From positions 1-36,866 of the forward strand of contig DATLAN010000612.1 of assembly GCA_035527455.1 (NCBI GenBank): a stretch of DNA of 36,866 nucleotides, given 5' to 3'. Shown one piece after another: positions 34,278 to 36,866 of the stretch. The DNA comes from DATLAN01 sp035527455 (lineage in GTDB: Bacteria; Planctomycetota; Planctomycetia; Pirellulales; Thermoguttaceae). The notes below the pieces were generated by a model that worked only from the letters and a program-made list of their open reading frames with translations, did not search any database and was not told the DNA's origin. Every line of letters begins with the position of its first letter. Positions within the stretch are counted from its first letter, which is position 1. Position numbers and translations under genes: made by a program.

Positions 34278-34901
34278 ATGGATCTCAGCGACAAAGACAG
34301 AAAGCGTCTGTGGGCCAAAGCAGCGAACCGGTGTTCGTACCGCTTCGGAAACGAGGTGTGTGATCAGCCGCTCGTGCTCAATGATCAAGGTACAGACGTC
34401 GTCGTCGGGAACGAATGCCACATTGTCGGCGACAAGCCCGGTTCGGCTCGCTACGTGGCCGAATGTACCAACCGCAACAGCTACGAGAACGCCATCCTTT
34501 TATGCCCTGTTCATCACAAGGTCATCGACGACGGCAAGCGTATCTACACCGTTGACATGCTTCAGCGGATGAAGCGAGAGCATGAAGGAGCCGTCACGTT
34601 CCACGGTAACAACCAGGCGGAGCGACTGAGCATTGTCAATTCGGAGTTCAGCACCGAGGTCTCGGGCGCAGATCGCGCAGTCGGCATGGAGGTCAATCGT
34701 CTCGCGTCACTCAGCGGCGTTAAGTCAACACTCAAGGCGGAGAACGTCAAGGAAGCCATAGGGTTCAGCACGAACCAGGGCCTCACTGGACGACTCAGCT
34801 CGTGTCCCTACTGTGGCCAGCTCGTGCCGGCAGCGTACACCGGTCCACCGCCCCAGAGCGTGAAATGCCTGCACTGTGGGCGCGACGTACCGATGAAATG
34901 A
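34278..34901 (+). CDS. HNH endonuclease-like protein with zinc ribbon
   Basis: 207 residues from the ATG with GAGAGGAA 7 bases upstream; the ORF begins 18 codons earlier but without a ribosome site. N-terminal HNH-type domain (about 1-105): LSDKDRKRLWAKAANRCSY, a cysteine pair C19/C28, then ECHI (H48), N71 and C76xxH79H80 with a basic helical end. The central part (about 105-170) is unassigned. The C-terminus (about 176-203) has a zinc ribbon CPYCG...CLHCG. HNH proteins cut DNA with a divalent metal; the order of His and Asn residues fits but is not tested by alignment. It may be a defence or mobile-element nuclease, as the region is accessory and repeat-rich. Restriction partner genes are not seen. 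Confidence 0.75.
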   Translation: MDLSDKDRKRLWAKAANRCSYRFGNEVCDQPLVLNDQGTDVVVGNECHIVGDKPGSARYVAECTNRNSYENAILLCPVHHKVIDDGKRIYTVDMLQRMKREHEGAVTFHGNNQAERLSIVNSEFSTEVSGADRAVGMEVNRLASLSGVKSTLKAENVKEAIGFSTNQGLTGRLSSCPYCGQLVPAAYTGPPPQSVKCLHCGRDVPMK

Positions 34902-34937
34902 CCGCCGGGTGCCCATGCTTGCCGGCGGTTCCGGTGG

Positions 34938-35082
34938 GTGTGGCACTGCTTGCCGCGAAAGACGCTGATACTCTCACGGCGACGCGACTGCTTGCGGGTT
35001 GTCAAGTCGCTGACGCTTTCCGGCAAGCAGTGGGTTCGCGTGACCGGAGAGTTGATCGGCGTCTCCGCAAACAGTGCCACAC
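34938..35082. repeat. 145-bp imperfect palindromic element
   Basis: The ends GTGTGGCACTG (34938-34948) and CAGTGCCACAC (35072-35082) are perfect reverse complements. Inside, further segments match across the centre, such as GACGCTGATAC with its counterpart and CTGCTTGC with GCAAGCAG. The whole could fold into one long stem. MITE-like by shape; no target-site duplication was identified. It fills most of 34902-35226, which has no gene. Confidence 0.5.
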
Positions 35083-35147
35083 GGCGCCGCGCATGCACGT
35101 CTGACGTCACATTCTCCTTGTATGCCTTCAGTCAACGATTCCTCCCC

Positions 35148-35177
35148 TTGACGCGCCCGGCCGCAGGGCGGGATAAT
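35148..35177 (+). promoter_or_regulatory. Repeated promoter-like block, copy 1
   Basis: TTGACG (35148-35153) and GATAAT (35172-35177) are 18 bases apart, with a spacer containing CGCCC...GGGCG. The block is part of a repeat of about 45-50 bases (35133-35182) also found at 35670-35718. It ends about 50 bases before the small gene at 35227. Confidence 0.6.
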
Positions 35178-35226
35178 GGGGGTGGTTGGTTGGATCAGGT
35201 GCGCGTCTTAATTGTCCTTATGTCAC

Positions 35227-35604
35227 ATGAGCGTTTCGATCTATTACACTGCTCGACGACTAAGACCGCTCACGCCCGATGAACGCGTGAAGATTGAGGC
35301 TGTCGAGAGAAGTTACGCTGTCGACGAGCAGCAGGAGGAGTATATACGCAGTCGACTTGGGGACAGTTGGGAATCGTTTTGCATCTACGATCTCGATGAT
35401 CCATCGGAGCCCGATATGGTCTTTGAAGGTGCAACAAAGCTCCCCGATAGATCCGTAGATGCGATGTGGGACACTGTCCAGCATTGGTGTGCCGTGTTGA
35501 CTGAAATACGCCAAGTGATTCCTGATGCTGATTGGCACGTTCATGTTGACGACCACGACATTCCGTGGGACTCTGCTGCTGGCAAGTACGATCCGTCGCA
35601 ATAG
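35227..35604 (+). CDS. Small acidic protein of unknown function
   Basis: 125 residues from the ATG of MSVSIYYTARR; five further codons upstream (35212) are possible. The protein is acidic, with aromatic residues grouped near the ends (IYYTARRLRPLTPDER and DADWHVHVDDHDIPWD). No signal peptide, membrane helix or enzyme motif. The size, acidity and compactness resemble immunity proteins of polymorphic toxin systems, but this is a guess; no toxin is nearby. Its promoter-like block is shared with the next small gene. Confidence 0.6.
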   Translation: MSVSIYYTARRLRPLTPDERVKIEAVERSYAVDEQQEEYIRSRLGDSWESFCIYDLDDPSEPDMVFEGATKLPDRSVDAMWDTVQHWCAVLTEIRQVIPDADWHVHVDDHDIPWDSAAGKYDPSQ

Positions 35605-35683
35605 AACCGGCAGTTGCCACGCCGGGTGCCCGCGAACGGCGGCGAGTTCCCATTCTGTGCGACTTCCGGCAACGATTCCCCGC

Positions 35684-35713
35684 TTGACGCGCCCGGCCGC
35701 AGGGCGGGATAAT
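35684..35713 (+). promoter_or_regulatory. Repeated promoter-like block, copy 2
   Basis: TTGACG (35684-35689) and GATAAT (35708-35713) with the same 18-base spacer as the copy at 35148-35177. It lies about 105 bases upstream of the small gene at 35818. Confidence 0.6.
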
Positions 35714-35817
35714 GGGGGAGTGGAAGAAGAGAGGTGGACGGAACTGCCGGCGTTTCTCCGAAAAACACAGAAAACCGTCTAATAAAAGAGTTGGGTTTGA
35801 GATAAGATCAGATTCCA

Positions 35818-36156
35818 ATGACTCGGAATCGATTCAGAATTGAGGATTCCTTTCCCATCGAGGCGAAGAAGGCCTTCGTATTCGCCGGGGACGTCATCGA
35901 CGGGACTGTGGCCCCAGGAATGTCATTTGATGTCCCTGAAGCGGGTCATCGCTGGACGCTCCGCGTGGTATCCGTGGAGCGCATCAGCAAATCGGACGGT
36001 AGTGTATGCGTCGGGCTCGTCGTCAACGACCGTTCCCCTGGCTACCTGCGCGGGATGGGGTCGGGCTGGACAGCCGAGCTGACCTTAAATGACGAAACGA
36101 AGAATGAAAACCCAACCATGTGCTCCGCGGGTGGCCCCGTCGATTTTCCGGAGTAG
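35818..36156 (+). CDS. Small EF-Tu domain 2-like barrel protein
   Basis: 112 residues. The stretch FVFAGDVIDGTVAPGMSFDVPEAG and RWTLRVVSVERI, with VCVGLVVND, resembles the beta-barrel domain that follows the GTPase domain in translation factors. The GTPase part is absent. No signal peptide or membrane helix. Stand-alone barrels of this kind are not well characterised, so the assignment is weak. The last 20 residues are polar and likely disordered. No clear ribosome site is seen before the ATG. A 10-base inverted repeat (CGATTTTCCG 36141-36150, CGGAAAATCG 36182-36191) follows and may end the transcript. Confidence 0.55.
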   Translation: MTRNRFRIEDSFPIEAKKAFVFAGDVIDGTVAPGMSFDVPEAGHRWTLRVVSVERISKSDGSVCVGLVVNDRSPGYLRGMGSGWTAELTLNDETKNENPTMCSAGGPVDFPE

Positions 36157-36294
36157 GCGTGGGCACATGAGTCGGCTCGTTCGGAAAATCGTCGGGGTCG
36201 CCTAGCGACAAGAGGCGTTCCCCTCAGGCGCGTCCCTCCCGTTGCCGTGCATGGCTGACCATTCTCCGAATACGCTTTCTTGGCCGACGGGTAG

Positions 36295-36365
36295 CACCGC
36301 CGATCTTGCCAGTCGGTCAAGCGACGTGGTAGGATCGCTTCCGCAAGATCGACGGTGCCACCCGC
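36295..36365. repeat. Dispersed hairpin element, copy 2
   Basis: The arms CACCGCCGATCTTGC (36295-36309) and GCAAGATCGACGGTG (36343-36357) pair at 14 of 15 positions. The loop carries AGCGACGTGGTAGGATCGC as in copy 1. It is followed by CCACCCGC, the same as at 34131-34138. Confidence 0.7.
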
Positions 36366-36436
36366 CGATCCCCCTGCGACGCAGTGCGGGCGCGTTTCCA
36401 TTTCCCCGCCGGGCAGCCGAATCATGGGAAAAATCG

Positions 36437-36832
36437 ATGTATGGAAAGACGATCGCTTATTGTTCCGGCATGTCCACGTCGAAGGTCCTGGCGCTCGGCC
36501 TCATACTGGGACTTGGCATCGAAGTCCTGACGATCGGGGGACGATTCGGGCTTGGCGTGCAGACGGCAACGGACACGACCTTCCTGGGAGAGCTTACGTT
36601 TGGGTTGCGCATCCATCATGGTTACGTCGGAATCATGCTCCTTCCGATCGCCTGGTTGTTCTTCCGGGAGAATGACGGGCTCCGTAACCTGATCTTGATG
36701 CTCGGAATCGGGCTGTTGTTCTCGGACCTCATTCATCATTTTCTCGTTTTGTGGTCCGTCACCGGGTCTCCCGAGTTCGACCTCTCTTATCCAGATCCGG
36801 CGCGGAGCGGTTCGGGGCCGCGCGGGGTTTGA
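36437..36832 (+). CDS. Small multi-pass membrane protein
   Basis: 131 residues from the ATG of MYGKTIAYC; another ATG 11 codons later (36470) is equally possible. Three to four hydrophobic helices are at about 18-35, 55-75 and 83-108. Paired histidines (IHHGYVG and LIHHF) and an aspartate lie at their edges, which could form a metal site. No family is recognised. The polar C-terminal tail (SYPDPARSGSGPRG) is short. The ribosome site is weak (GGGAAAA). It is preceded by a hairpin repeat and stands alone in the accessory end of the window. Confidence 0.55.
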   Translation: MYGKTIAYCSGMSTSKVLALGLILGLGIEVLTIGGRFGLGVQTATDTTFLGELTFGLRIHHGYVGIMLLPIAWLFFRENDGLRNLILMLGIGLLFSDLIHHFLVLWSVTGSPEFDLSYPDPARSGSGPRGV

Positions 36833-36866
36833 CTCAGGCTGCACCCAACGCGGCGGAGTTACAACG

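Noticed and set aside
34902..35130. Possible integron attC or phage attachment site
   Set aside because: The palindrome lacks clear RYYYAAC/GTTRRRY core sites and no integrase is present.

Overview
The window looks like chromosomal DNA from a high-GC member of the Planctomycetota, probably Pirellulales-like. This is inferred from style, with no marker gene to prove it: a giant protein joining a J-like N-terminus, WD40 repeats and an alpha/alpha-toroid; a stand-alone RNA polymerase alpha-CTD protein; secreted von Willebrand A, LIM-like zinc and six-hairpin proteins; and many short hairpin repeats between genes. No rRNA, tRNA, CRISPR array, transposase or integrase was seen.

1-8.8 kb. After a repeat-rich leader comes an ACT-domain protein (+). 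Facing it is a tight minus-strand operon, read from about 8.1 kb down to 0.8 kb: qmoA-qmoB-qmoC-dsrJ-dsrO-dsrP. Two HdrA-like flavoproteins and the HdrC/HdrE fusion of a Qmo complex are followed directly by the triheme cytochrome, four-cluster ferredoxin and NrfD-type membrane subunit of a Dsr complex. There is no dsrMK, dsrAB, dsrC, aprAB or sat in the window. The layout predicts one membrane complex joining cytoplasmic flavin/Fe-S chemistry to the quinone pool and periplasmic c-hemes. It is the strongest candidate for an undescribed system here. A sigma-54-like site lies upstream of qmoA.

8.8-13.8 kb. A divergent two-component pair (tandem-PAS histidine kinase plus a receiver-only regulator) may serve the redox operon. 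It ends at a likely terminator facing a three-gene minus-strand unit: DUF3592-like membrane protein, small arrestin-like protein and P-loop ATPase. Upstream of that unit, on the same strand, is the alpha-CTD protein.

14-24.4 kb. A perfect 32-bp inverted repeat precedes a UvrD/PcrA helicase. Then come a small lipoprotein, a small secreted protein, a secreted HEAT/vWA protein, a LIM-like zinc/LRR membrane protein, a secreted six-hairpin glycosidase-like protein, a conserved hypothetical protein and an O6-alkylguanine-DNA methyltransferase.

24.4-33.3 kb. The 1241-residue J-like/WD40/toroid protein is followed by an RND efflux pair: periplasmic adaptor, then inner-membrane pump. A nested hairpin repeat separates the pair, and another repeat supplies the pump's last codons and stop.

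33.3-36.9 kb. A looser accessory region holds an HNH nuclease-like protein with a zinc ribbon, three small unrecognised or weakly recognised genes, duplicated hairpin elements, a 145-bp palindromic element and a promoter-like block repeated in front of two of the small genes.
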